64,000 nt of DNA from Pseudomonadota bacterium (GTDB lineage Bacteria; Pseudomonadota; Alphaproteobacteria; Rhodospirillales; Magnetospirillaceae): contig JAJZVW010000003.1 of assembly GCA_021847015.1 (NCBI GenBank), positions 108,099 to 172,098 of the forward strand. The letters run 5' to 3'. The notes under the pieces were generated by a model. That model was not told where the DNA came from, did no database searches, and saw nothing but the letters and a program-made list of their open reading frames with translations. The position numbers and the translations under genes are program-made. Positions 38,016 through 46,749 of this stretch are shown piece after piece (within the stretch, counting starts at the first letter, position 1; each line of letters begins with the position of its first letter).

Positions 38016-40553
38016 TTATTCCGCGCGCAACAGTGACGCTCCTTTGGCGCGCAGGGCGACGAAGGTGCCGGCGAACCCGGCCAGCAGACTGGCGCCCACG
38101 CTGGCCGCCAGGGTCACGGCGGCCAGCCCCGGCAGGAACGACCATTCGGCGCGCATCACCCGGGTGAGGATGGCCCAGGCGGCGGCGGTGCCCGCCGCTC
38201 CCGCCGCCAGGCCTGTGACCGTGCCGACAATCCCGAATTCCAGCAGCCATGCCCGCCACAGATCGCCGCGGGTGGCACCCAGAACCTTCAGGATCACCGC
38301 TTCCGCGATGCGCCGGCTCCGGCCGGCCATGACCGCGCCCGCCAGGACCAGCCCGCCGGCCGCCAGGGTCACCGCCGCCGCCAGGCGCACGGCCAGATCG
38401 GCATTGGCGATCATCGCCCGCACCGATTCCAGGGCCTCCTTGACCCGGATCGCCGAAACATTGGCGAGACGGTCGGTCACGGCCTTCTCGACGGGCTCGT
38501 CCGCCCCGGGCGGCAGATGGACGCTGGCGATCCACGTCACCGGAGCGCCCGCCAGCGCATTGGGGGACAGGATGAAGGCGAAGTTCATGTCCAGACTCGA
38601 CCATTCCACCTCACGCAGGTTCGCCACCCGGACACGGATTTCGCGCCCCAGTACGTTGAGCCCGACCGTGTCGCCCAGCGTCAGCCCCAGCCCCTTGGCG
38701 ACCCCGGCTTCCACCGACGCCAGCGGCATTCCCCGGTAGTCGGGCGGCCACCACGCGCCAGCCGCGAGGAACGTCCGTTCGGGCGGACGCGCGGCCAACG
38801 TCAAACCGCGGTCGCCACGCACCACCCATTGCGCCTGCGGAGCGACGGCAAGGCGCTCGACCGGGACGCCGCCGACGGAAACCACCCGCCCGCGAATCAG
38901 CGGCGCGGTCTCGATGCGGGCGGCGGGAGCGGCGGAACGCACCGCCTCGACGAAGGCATCCATCTCGCCCGGCTGGATGTCGATGAAGAAGAAGGACGGC
39001 GCCCGGCGCGGCAGGGTCTCGCCGAACTGCCGGGCGAGGTTTCCTTCGACCTGGGCGACCGCCACCAGGACGGTGAGCCCGAGGCCGAGGGACAGCACCA
39101 TCCCCACCACGGCGCCGCCGGGCCGATGCAGGTTGGCGAGAGCCAGCCGTCCGGTGGGATGGGCGAACATCCCCCGGCGGCGGCGCGACAGCCGGGCGGC
39201 GGCGATGGACAACGCCCACGCCAGGGTGCGGAACAGGGCCAAGGTCGCCACGGCGATAGCCACGAAGGCGGCCGCCAGCGCGGGCCGCTCCGACGAGAGC
39301 ACGGCGAGCGCCGCCAGGGCGATGGCGGGCGGCGCCACCCAGGCGATGGCCGACCGGCGCCCCCGGGCCGGAAGCGGCGCCACCGATTGCCGGAACAGGG
39401 CCGCCGCCGGGACGCGCCGGGCCCGCGCCAGGGGCCAGAGGGTGAAGACCAAAGCCGTCAGCACCCCGAACATGGCCGCCACCGCCAGCGGCAGCGGATA
39501 AAGCCCGACCCGGGCGGCCAGCGGCAGACGGTCGCCCGCCACCGCCACCACTCCCCAGGGAACGGCCGCACCGACGGCGAGGCCGGCGAAAATCCCGGCC
39601 AGGGACAGCATGCCCACCAACAGCCCGTAGGTGGCGAAGATCAGCCGCGACGGCGCACCCAGACATTTGAGGACGGCGATGGTCCGCGTCCGGCCGTCGA
39701 GATAGGCCGTCACCGCATTGGCCACCCCGATCCCGCCGACCATCAGGGCGGTGAGCCCGACAAGGGTCAGGAACGACGCCATGTTGTCGAGGAAGCGGCC
39801 GAGAGCGGGCGCGGCCTCGCGCACGTCGCGGATATGCCACGGGGGATCGGGAAACCGCCGGGCCAGGACCGTCTCGACCCCGGCGGCGGTGACGCCCGGA
39901 TTCAAGACGACGCGCGTCACGTGGCGGATCAGGCTGCCGGGCTGGATCAGCCCGGTGTCCGCCAACGCGGGCGAAGCCACCATCAGCCGTGGCCCGAAGG
40001 CGAAGGCGTTGGCGACGCGGTCGGGTTCCTTGACGATCACCGCGCGCACCTGGAAGCGGGCATCGCCGACCGACACCCGGTCGCCGACCTTCAGGCCGAG
40101 AGCGGCGAGCAGGTTGGCGTCGGCCGCCGCCCCCCACACGCCATCCCGCCGTCCCATCGCCTCGGCCGGGTTCATCGCCGGCGCGAGTTGGAGATGTCCG
40201 ACCAAAGGATAGGCCGAATCGACCCCCTTCAGCTCCACCAGCCGCCGGGTGCCGGCGGTTTCCGCCCGGGCCATGGCGCGCAGCTCGACGCCCTCGGACA
40301 GGCGCCCCATGCCGGCGAGCAGGGTCCGGGGCTCGTCCGCCAGGGGATGATAGGACTGGCGGAGTTCCAGGTCGCCGCCCAGCAGGGAGCGGGCATCCTC
40401 GTCCAAAGCCTTGTCGAAGGCGGCCCGGAGCGACCCGGCGGCGGCGATCGCCGCCACGCCGAGGGCAAGGCACGCCACCAGGACGCGGAACCCCTTCCAA
40501 CCGCCCCGCAACTCGCGCCGGGCCAGCACGGCGGCCGCGGGCAGGGCGCTCAT
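38016..40553 (-). CDS. ABC transporter permease, FtsX/YbbP type
   Basis: The 845-aa inner-membrane protein has one N-terminal membrane segment (about 20-42), a large periplasmic domain, and two groups of three segments around FLTLVGLTALMVGGIGVANAV and near the C-terminus, as in YbbP-like permeases with two FtsX domains. Its ATG overlaps the ATPase stop by four bases. Such systems extract or process envelope lipids or lipoproteins; the substrate is unknown. The gene order with a divergent tesA matches ybbAP-tesA of enteric bacteria. Confidence 0.92.
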   Translation of the reverse strand: MSALPAAAVLARRELRGGWKGFRVLVACLALGVAAIAAAGSLRAAFDKALDEDARSLLGGDLELRQSYHPLADEPRTLLAGMGRLSEGVELRAMARAETAGTRRLVELKGVDSAYPLVGHLQLAPAMNPAEAMGRRDGVWGAAADANLLAALGLKVGDRVSVGDARFQVRAVIVKEPDRVANAFAFGPRLMVASPALADTGLIQPGSLIRHVTRVVLNPGVTAAGVETVLARRFPDPPWHIRDVREAAPALGRFLDNMASFLTLVGLTALMVGGIGVANAVTAYLDGRTRTIAVLKCLGAPSRLIFATYGLLVGMLSLAGIFAGLAVGAAVPWGVVAVAGDRLPLAARVGLYPLPLAVAAMFGVLTALVFTLWPLARARRVPAAALFRQSVAPLPARGRRSAIAWVAPPAIALAALAVLSSERPALAAAFVAIAVATLALFRTLAWALSIAAARLSRRRRGMFAHPTGRLALANLHRPGGAVVGMVLSLGLGLTVLVAVAQVEGNLARQFGETLPRRAPSFFFIDIQPGEMDAFVEAVRSAAPAARIETAPLIRGRVVSVGGVPVERLAVAPQAQWVVRGDRGLTLAARPPERTFLAAGAWWPPDYRGMPLASVEAGVAKGLGLTLGDTVGLNVLGREIRVRVANLREVEWSSLDMNFAFILSPNALAGAPVTWIASVHLPPGADEPVEKAVTDRLANVSAIRVKEALESVRAMIANADLAVRLAAAVTLAAGGLVLAGAVMAGRSRRIAEAVILKVLGATRGDLWRAWLLEFGIVGTVTGLAAGAAGTAAAWAILTRVMRAEWSFLPGLAAVTLAASVGASLLAGFAGTFVALRAKGASLLRAE

Positions 40554-41266
40554 GGCGGCGCCAAGGCGAGGGACTCGCCGGCAAAGACCTTGCCGTCGGC
40601 GACCCGCACCACCCGGCCGCAGCGCCCGGCCAGCGCCATGTCGTGGGTGACCAGGACCAGGGTGGTGCCTTGGCGGGCGTGGAGATCGAAAAGAAGATCG
40701 ATCACGGCGCGCCCCGTGGCGCCGTCCAGGTTGCCGGTAGGTTCGTCGGCAAGCAGCAGGCGGGGGCGGGCGACGAAGGCGCGGGCGATGGCCACGCGCT
40801 GCTGCTCGCCTCCGGAAAGCTGGGAAGGATAATGGTGACGGCGATTGGCCACCCCGACCGCCGCCAGTTCGGCTTCGGCGCGGTCGAAAGCGTCCCGGGC
40901 GCCGGCCAGTTCCAGCGGTACCGCCACGTTTTCCAGCGCAGTCATGGTGGGCACCAGATGGAACGACTGAAAGACGATGCCGACGGCCCCGCGCCGGAAG
41001 CGTGCCAACGCATCCTCGTCCAAGGCCGCAAGATCGGCGCCGGCCACCCGCACGCGGCCCGCCGTCACCGCTTCGAGACCGGCGATGACCATGAGCAAGG
41101 TGGACTTCCCCGAGCCCGACGGGCCGACGACGCCCACCGTCTCTCCGGCGGCCACGGTGAGATCGACGCCACGCAGCACGTTGACCTCGCCCGCGGAGCT
41201 CGCCAAGTTGAGAACGACGCCCTCCAACCGGATCAAGGGCTCGCCGGCGGTAACGGACGGCATCAT
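40550..41266 (-). CDS. ABC transporter ATP-binding protein, YbbA/LolD type
   Basis: The 238-aa protein is a MacB/LolD-group ATPase with Walker A GPSGSGKST, signature LSGGEQQRVAIARAF, Walker B LLLADEPTGNLD and the switch His in LVTHD. It powers the adjacent permease. Two ATGs are possible starts (41266 and 41263). The first overlaps the tesA start codon on the other strand, so the two divergent genes share bases. Confidence 0.94.
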   Translation of the reverse strand: MMPSVTAGEPLIRLEGVVLNLASSAGEVNVLRGVDLTVAAGETVGVVGPSGSGKSTLLMVIAGLEAVTAGRVRVAGADLAALDEDALARFRRGAVGIVFQSFHLVPTMTALENVAVPLELAGARDAFDRAEAELAAVGVANRRHHYPSQLSGGEQQRVAIARAFVARPRLLLADEPTGNLDGATGRAVIDLLFDLHARQGTTLVLVTHDMALAGRCGRVVRVADGKVFAGESLALAPP

Positions 41267-41954
41267 GCGAAGGACTTCTTTCGTGCTCGATGTGCTGGGA
41301 CGCGGAACACGCGCGTTTTTCCGATATGGCGCGATACTCCTGCTTGTCAACGCTTGGGGGGGGATGGCCATGGCCGAAACGGCGCCGGTTCGCATCCTCG
41401 CGCTGGGCGATTCGCTCACCGCCGGATGGGGTTTGCCGGCCGAAGAATCCTTCCCCGTCCGCCTGGAGCAGGCGCTGATGGCCGATGGCTGCGACGTGCG
41501 CGTGATCGCCGCCGGCGTGTCGGGCGACACCAGCGCCGGGGGGCGGGCGCGGCTGGATTGGGCCTTGGGCGACCGTCCCGACGCCGCCATCGTCGAACTG
41601 GGGGGCAACGATGCCTTGCGCGGCATCGATCCCGACCAAACCTACGCCAATCTGGACGACATCCTCACCCGCCTCGAACGGGCCAAGACTCCGGTCCTGC
41701 TTGCCGGAATGGAGGCGCCACCCAATTATGGCCGGGACTATGCCGCGCGCTTCCGCCGCGTCTACAGCGGGCTGGCGGCCCGACATCCTGTGATCTTTTA
41801 TCCGTTCTTCCTCGACGGAGTCGCGGCGAATCCCGTTCTCAACCAGGGCGACGGCATCCATCCCAACGCGCGCGGCGTCGAGGTGATCGTCGGGCGCATG
41901 CTGCCCGCGGTGAAGGAGCTGGTGCGCCGGGCCCGAGCGGGAGACGGACGATGA
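41265..41954 (+). CDS. tesA: Periplasmic arylesterase / thioesterase I (SGNH hydrolase)
   Basis: The 229-aa protein has a signal peptide (hydrophobic core AILLLVNAWGGMAMA, probable cleavage near residue 38) and SGNH-hydrolase blocks: LALGDSLTAGWGL (catalytic Ser), the Gly in AAGVSGDTSAGG, ELGGNDALRG, and GDGIHPNARG with the catalytic Asp-His pair. It hydrolyses esters or acyl-CoA thioesters in the periplasm. The start codon overlaps the start of the divergent ATPase gene. The stop overlaps the next start (ATGA). Confidence 0.92.
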   Translation: MRRTSFVLDVLGRGTRAFFRYGAILLLVNAWGGMAMAETAPVRILALGDSLTAGWGLPAEESFPVRLEQALMADGCDVRVIAAGVSGDTSAGGRARLDWALGDRPDAAIVELGGNDALRGIDPDQTYANLDDILTRLERAKTPVLLAGMEAPPNYGRDYAARFRRVYSGLAARHPVIFYPFFLDGVAANPVLNQGDGIHPNARGVEVIVGRMLPAVKELVRRARAGDGR

Positions 41955-43060
41955 TCACCGCCGACAAGGCGAATCGCACCCGGCCCGGCGGCTTCGCCGT
42001 AGCCCATGCGTCGGCCGAGCACTGGGGTATCGCCGCGAAGACCTGCCTGCAGGGTGTCGCCGACACCGCCGGCAGGGCGAATATCGGCTTTCTCTATGCG
42101 ACCGAGGGACTGGCGGGCGACCTTCCCAGCGTCTTGACCTTCCTGCGCGAGACCACCCGCATCGGCCATTGGGTCGGCGCCGTGGCGCCGGGAATTTGCA
42201 CCGGCGACTGCGAATACCGGACCGGCAACGCCTTGGCGGTGATGGTGGGGCACCTGCCGAGCGCATCCTTCCACTGCTTCACCGGCACCGATGGGGAAGA
42301 GGGCGGAATGGCGCTGATCCACGCCGACCCGGGAAATCCACTGGTCGCGGCCATGATCGCGACGGCGGCCGAGGCCACCCCTTCCCTGATCGGCGGATTG
42401 GTGTCGCCATCCGATGCGCCGTCCCAGATCGCCGACGTCGTGACCGGCGGCGGCGTGTCCGGCCTGCGCCTTGGCCCCGCGGTGACGGTTGTCATCGGAC
42501 TGACCCAGGGATGCACTCCCATCGGCCCCATCCATGTCGTGACCCAGACCCGGCAGGGCGTGCTGGTGGAACTGGACGGCCGGCCGGCGCTCGACGTGCT
42601 GAAGGCCGAAGCCGGTGAGCTCATCGCCCGCGATCTCGATCGGGCCGCCGGTTACATCCACCTCGCGCTGCCCGCCGCGAACGAACACGATTATCAGGTC
42701 CGCAGCCTCATCGGGCTGGACCGGCGCCTGGGCTGGCTGGCCGTGGCGGACCATATCGAGGCCGGCCGGCGGATCATGTTCGTCCGCCGCGACGCCAACG
42801 GGGCGCAGGCGGACCTCCGACGCATGCTCGCCGGCATCCGGGAGAGCCTCGGAGGGCGGCCGCCTCTGGCCGCGCTGTATACGTCGTGCGTGGCGCGGGG
42901 GATGCACATGTTCGGCGCCCCGGGTGCCGAAACGGCGGCCATACGGGACGCCCTCGACGGCGTGCCGCTGATCGGATTTTTCGCCAACGGCGAGATCGCG
43001 GGCGGCCGTCTCCATTCCTATTGCGGCGTCCTCGCCGTCATTGCGGGAGAAGGCGGATGA
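41951..43060 (+). CDS. FIST N and C domain protein
   Basis: The 369-aa protein has an N-terminal FIST domain (about 20-220) and a C-terminal FIST_C domain (about 225-360), ending FFANGEIAGGRLHSYCGVLAV, whose FFANGEI and HSYCGVL parts are typical. FIST domains are thought to bind small ligands such as amino acids and are often tied to signalling proteins. No transmembrane segment is seen. It overlaps tesA and thpR by four bases each, so all three are translationally coupled. Confidence 0.9.
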   Translation: MITADKANRTRPGGFAVAHASAEHWGIAAKTCLQGVADTAGRANIGFLYATEGLAGDLPSVLTFLRETTRIGHWVGAVAPGICTGDCEYRTGNALAVMVGHLPSASFHCFTGTDGEEGGMALIHADPGNPLVAAMIATAAEATPSLIGGLVSPSDAPSQIADVVTGGGVSGLRLGPAVTVVIGLTQGCTPIGPIHVVTQTRQGVLVELDGRPALDVLKAEAGELIARDLDRAAGYIHLALPAANEHDYQVRSLIGLDRRLGWLAVADHIEAGRRIMFVRRDANGAQADLRRMLAGIRESLGGRPPLAALYTSCVARGMHMFGAPGAETAAIRDALDGVPLIGFFANGEIAGGRLHSYCGVLAVIAGEGG

Positions 43061-43590
43061 TACGGCTGTTCGCGGGCATCCCCCTCGACCCCCAGGTGGC
43101 GGAACGGCTGGCCTCCCTGGCCGCCGGTATTCCCGGCGCCCGCTGGATCGAAGCGCGCAACCTGCACCTCACGCTGCGCTTCATCGGCGATGTGGACGAA
43201 GGGCTCGCCCACGATCTCCACGACGCCCTGGCGGATATCGCGAGCCCCGTCTTCGATCTCACGGTCGAGAATTTCGGCACCTTCGGCGCCAAGCGTCCCC
43301 ACACCCTGTGGGCCGGGATCGTCCGCGAGCCGGCGCTGGAGCGCCTGCGCGACAAGATCGAATCGGTGGCGGTGCGCGCCGGCCTGCCGCCCGAACCGCG
43401 CAAGTTCATGCCCCACGTCACCCTGGCCCGCCTGGAGGACTCCCCGGTGGGCCGGATTCAGGAGTTCATCGCCCGCAACAGCCCCTTCCGTGCCGGCCCC
43501 ACCCCGGTCGCCAATTTCACCCTGTTCCGCAGCTATCTCTCCCGCAGCGGCGCCGAATACGAGCTGGTGGCGGAATACCCGCTGAGGTGA
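43057..43590 (+). CDS. thpR: RNA 2',3'-cyclic phosphodiesterase (2H family)
   Basis: The 177-aa protein has the two catalytic HxTx motifs, NLHLTLRFIG and PHVTLARL, of the 2H phosphoesterase (LigT/ThpR) family. These hydrolyse 2',3'-cyclic phosphates and can ligate tRNA halves in vitro. The start MIRLFAGIPL and the length are typical. It is the last gene of the overlapping tesA-FIST-thpR set and is convergent with cbbO, ends six bases apart. Confidence 0.94.
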   Translation: MIRLFAGIPLDPQVAERLASLAAGIPGARWIEARNLHLTLRFIGDVDEGLAHDLHDALADIASPVFDLTVENFGTFGAKRPHTLWAGIVREPALERLRDKIESVAVRAGLPPEPRKFMPHVTLARLEDSPVGRIQEFIARNSPFRAGPTPVANFTLFRSYLSRSGAEYELVAEYPLR

Positions 43591-43596
43591 CGGCCT

Positions 43597-45810
43597 TCAG
43601 CTCGTCAGGGACAGGAATAGCGTCGTCAGCGTCTCGGGCAAGCGCGCGACGCGGTCCACCACCGCGTACCGGCCCGGCCCGAACACGTCGCCGATGTAAT
43701 CGTCGGCGCGCTTGTCCAGGGTGATGCAGAAGGTGGGAATTCCCTTGGCATCCAGTTCGCGCACGGCGGCATGGGTATCCCACTTCAAATGCTCGGGATC
43801 GTCCACGTCCACGTCGGACGGTTCGCCGTCGGACAGCAGCAGCAGGACCTTTTTCTCCTCGCGGCGCTGCTCCAGGAGATGCCCGGCGTGGCGCAAGGCG
43901 GCGCCCATACGGGTGTTGGAACCGGCCTGGATTCCGGCCAGCCGCGCCTTGGTCTCCGGGCCCCAGTGTTCGGCGAAACCCTTGATGTGGCTGTAGCTCA
44001 CCTGATGGCGGGTTTCGGACGAGAAGCCGGCGACCGCGAAGGCATCCCCCAGCGCATCCACCGCCCAGGCCAGCAGGGTCACCGCCTCCTGCTCCAACTG
44101 GAGCAGGGATATCTCTGCGCCCTCGGCCGGCCGCTTGATGGACTCGGACAGATCCAGAAGCAGCAGCACGGCAATGTCGCGGCCGTCCCGCACATGGCTC
44201 TCGTAAACACGGGCATCCGGCTGCCGGCCGGTGCGGACATCGACCATGGCCTTGATGAGCAGGTCGAAATCCAAATCGTCGCCATCCTTTTGATGACGCA
44301 CGCGCCGCCGCTGCTGGGGCTTCAGCCGGTCGATGACCCGCTTGATCCGCTTGGCCGCGTCCTGATGCCGTTCGAGCAGGCGGTCGATGTCGCCGGCCTG
44401 CCCGGCAGCCTGGATGTCCTGGTAGACCGTCGCCCAGTCGGGTCTGTACGCGCGAAGCCCCTGGTCCCACTCGGGATAAAGGACGGGGAGCATGACGCCG
44501 TCATCCCGATCCTCGGGATCGGGCGTACCGTGGTCGGAGTGGAAATCGTCGACGCTGTCGGTGTCTTCGAGGAACTGCCACAGGTAGCGATTGTCGTCGC
44601 GATAGGAGACGAGGGTGTCCTCGAACCAGATTTTCGGCAGATGGAAATCGGGGCGGTGGAGCTTGTGAAGAGTGGCGACGCCGAGTTCGGCGGAAAGCAC
44701 GGGATCAAGGGGATCGACGCCCATGCGCCGCTGAAAGGCCTCGACGGCGGCCAGGATATGCGGGTCCCGGTAGGAATGGCGGGGATCCAGAAGGGCGCGG
44801 GACAGCATGGCCAGCCGGTGGCGGATCGACGACCAGCCCTCGGGACAGGCATCCTCCTTCGGCACGGGATGGAGCGCCAGGAACAGCCGCCGAAGCCCCG
44901 GATAGCGGGCCATCGCCAGCGCCTCGACGCGGGCGTCCTCGAACACCTCGATGGCCAGATGCTGGAACTGGCTGTAATTGTCCGCGAGATAGGGCCGGCT
45001 CCACACTTTGTGGGCCACCATGTGCGCCATCATGGCGCGGTAGCGGTCGATGGCGGAAATGCCCTCGGCATCGTCGAGGACGTCGGGCATGTGCATGCCG
45101 AGCTTGTCGATATGCGGCGTCGGCCGGCGCAGCGCGTCGAAGATCAGCGAATAGGGCCGTAACGGGATGTCGAGCCCCCACAGGGCCCGCTGGGTCAGCG
45201 CGAGCTGCCGCTCGACGTCCACCAGCAGCGTGCCGTGGCGTTCCCGCTGCAAGACCGCGTGCGCGTCGGCGGTGGCAAGCGAGAAGAAATCGGGCAGCCG
45301 GTGCAATTGGGTGCGGTAGGCGCGCAAGCCGAACTCGACCCAGTTGGACAAGCCCGCGAGGCTGACCAGCTCCAGCACCTTCGGTGCGGATTTCAGGAGT
45401 TCGACCACCCCGTCCCGACCCTCGGCGGTCACGCGCTGAACCAGCCGGAACCAGGCGCGGAGCGAATCGCCGCTTTCCAGCCGCCGCGCCACCGCCGCGA
45501 GGGACGCGAGGAAGGGGCGGATGGCCGGGCCCAACGGGACCTCGTCGAACCAGACGGCCATGTCCGCCGTCTCGGCGATCACCGATTCATCGCAGGCGCC
45601 CACCACCTCGGGCATACCTTCGAGGAAGATCAGCACCGGCTCGACGCCCCGAAAGAGCTTGCACACCCGGGTGGCGCCATCCAGCCAGGCGTCGATTCCG
45701 GCCGGCGACATCGCCGTCTCGGCCTTGCGCAGGCAATCCTCGAAGATCGTATCGATCTCGGCGAACTTGCAGGACAGCCGGCCGCGAGCGTCTGCGGGGT
45801 CGAGAGCCAT
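43597..45810 (-). CDS. cbbO: VWA-domain activator subunit CbbO (NorD family)
   Basis: The 737-aa protein ends in a von Willebrand A domain with the MIDAS motif LLLDLSESIK and LLLLSDGEPSD, following a long helical N-terminal region. CbbO partners the AAA+ ring CbbQ as a RuBisCO activase; the related NorD works with NorQ on nitric oxide reductase. It lies three bases after cbbQ. No RuBisCO or Nor gene is in the window, so the target is not shown. The CbbO name is preferred from length and overall organisation; NorD is the alternative. Confidence 0.85.
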   Translation of the reverse strand: MALDPADARGRLSCKFAEIDTIFEDCLRKAETAMSPAGIDAWLDGATRVCKLFRGVEPVLIFLEGMPEVVGACDESVIAETADMAVWFDEVPLGPAIRPFLASLAAVARRLESGDSLRAWFRLVQRVTAEGRDGVVELLKSAPKVLELVSLAGLSNWVEFGLRAYRTQLHRLPDFFSLATADAHAVLQRERHGTLLVDVERQLALTQRALWGLDIPLRPYSLIFDALRRPTPHIDKLGMHMPDVLDDAEGISAIDRYRAMMAHMVAHKVWSRPYLADNYSQFQHLAIEVFEDARVEALAMARYPGLRRLFLALHPVPKEDACPEGWSSIRHRLAMLSRALLDPRHSYRDPHILAAVEAFQRRMGVDPLDPVLSAELGVATLHKLHRPDFHLPKIWFEDTLVSYRDDNRYLWQFLEDTDSVDDFHSDHGTPDPEDRDDGVMLPVLYPEWDQGLRAYRPDWATVYQDIQAAGQAGDIDRLLERHQDAAKRIKRVIDRLKPQQRRRVRHQKDGDDLDFDLLIKAMVDVRTGRQPDARVYESHVRDGRDIAVLLLLDLSESIKRPAEGAEISLLQLEQEAVTLLAWAVDALGDAFAVAGFSSETRHQVSYSHIKGFAEHWGPETKARLAGIQAGSNTRMGAALRHAGHLLEQRREEKKVLLLLSDGEPSDVDVDDPEHLKWDTHAAVRELDAKGIPTFCITLDKRADDYIGDVFGPGRYAVVDRVARLPETLTTLFLSLTS

Positions 45811-45813
45811 GGC

Positions 45814-46626
45814 TTATTGCGCCACCTCCGCCGCGTGGATGAGCGTCGCGCGGACGTCCGCATCGTCGGTGACCGGCCGCGTCATCGCCATGGCGCAGGC
45901 GTCCGCGAACAGGACGCCTTCGGTCACCAGCTTGGCGGCGTACACCACCAGACGGGTCGAGACGCCTTCGTCCAGCCCGTGGCCCTTCAATGCCCGGGCG
46001 CGGTGCGCAACGTCCACCAGCCGCGCGCAGGTGGCCGGGTCGAGGCCGGATTCGGAGGCGACGATGTCGGTCTCGGCGTCCCGGGCGGGGTAATCGAAGT
46101 CGAGCGCGGTGAAGCGCTGCTTGGTGGATTGCTTCAGGTCCTTCATGAGGCTCTGGTAGCCGGGATTGTACGAAATCACCAACTGGAAGTCCGGGTGCGC
46201 CCTGACCAGCTCGCCCTTCTTGTCGAGCGGCAACACCCGGCGGTGGTCGGTCAGCGGGTGGATGACCACCATGGTGTCCTGGCGGGCCTCGACGATTTCG
46301 TCGAGATAACAGATGGCGCCCATGCGGGCGGCCTGCGTCAGCGGACCGTCCTGCCACCGCGTGCCCTGCCCGTCGAGCAGGAAGCGGCCCACCAGGTCGG
46401 ATGCCGTCACGTCCTCGTTGCAAGCCACCGTCACCAGCGGGCGGCCCAGCTTCCACGCCATGTATTCGACGAACCGCGACTTGCCGCAGCCGGTCGGGCC
46501 TTTCAGCATGACCGGCAGGCGCTGGCGCCAGGCGGCCTCGAAAAGCGCAACTTCGCCTCCGACGGAACGGTAATAGGGCTCGCGGGTGACGAGGTATTCT
46601 TCCCGGCCCCTGGACAGGTCGCTCAT
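45814..46626 (-). CDS. cbbQ: AAA+ ATPase CbbQ (NorQ/MoxR group)
   Basis: The 270-aa protein has Walker [16 protein letters not shown], the pore-side [16 protein letters not shown], Walker B AICYLDEI, and the arginine-finger region [12 protein letters not shown]. It assembles hexamers that remodel an enzyme with the help of CbbO. An AAGGAGA ribosome site precedes the ATG. It is divergent from the TPR-methyltransferase gene. The family call is firm; CbbQ versus NorQ is not settled by this window. Confidence 0.88.
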   Translation of the reverse strand: MSDLSRGREEYLVTREPYYRSVGGEVALFEAAWRQRLPVMLKGPTGCGKSRFVEYMAWKLGRPLVTVACNEDVTASDLVGRFLLDGQGTRWQDGPLTQAARMGAICYLDEIVEARQDTMVVIHPLTDHRRVLPLDKKGELVRAHPDFQLVISYNPGYQSLMKDLKQSTKQRFTALDFDYPARDAETDIVASESGLDPATCARLVDVAHRARALKGHGLDEGVSTRLVVYAAKLVTEGVLFADACAMAMTRPVTDDADVRATLIHAAEVAQ

Positions 46627-46749
46627 GGGGGTCTCCTTTCCAACGCCCGAACAGCATAGGAGGTCGGAACGCCTTGGAAAACCGCCCCAAGAGGCGGGAC
46701 TTTACGCCGCCTGCGGCACCCCCCTTGAGCGGAGGGCCCGAAGACCCGC

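Noticed and set aside
38016..41861. One frame of 1281 codons covering the ABC permease and the region upstream
   Set aside because: The permease has a good start at 40553 that overlaps the ATPase stop. The upstream part of the frame is the ATPase gene and tesA read in the wrong phase.
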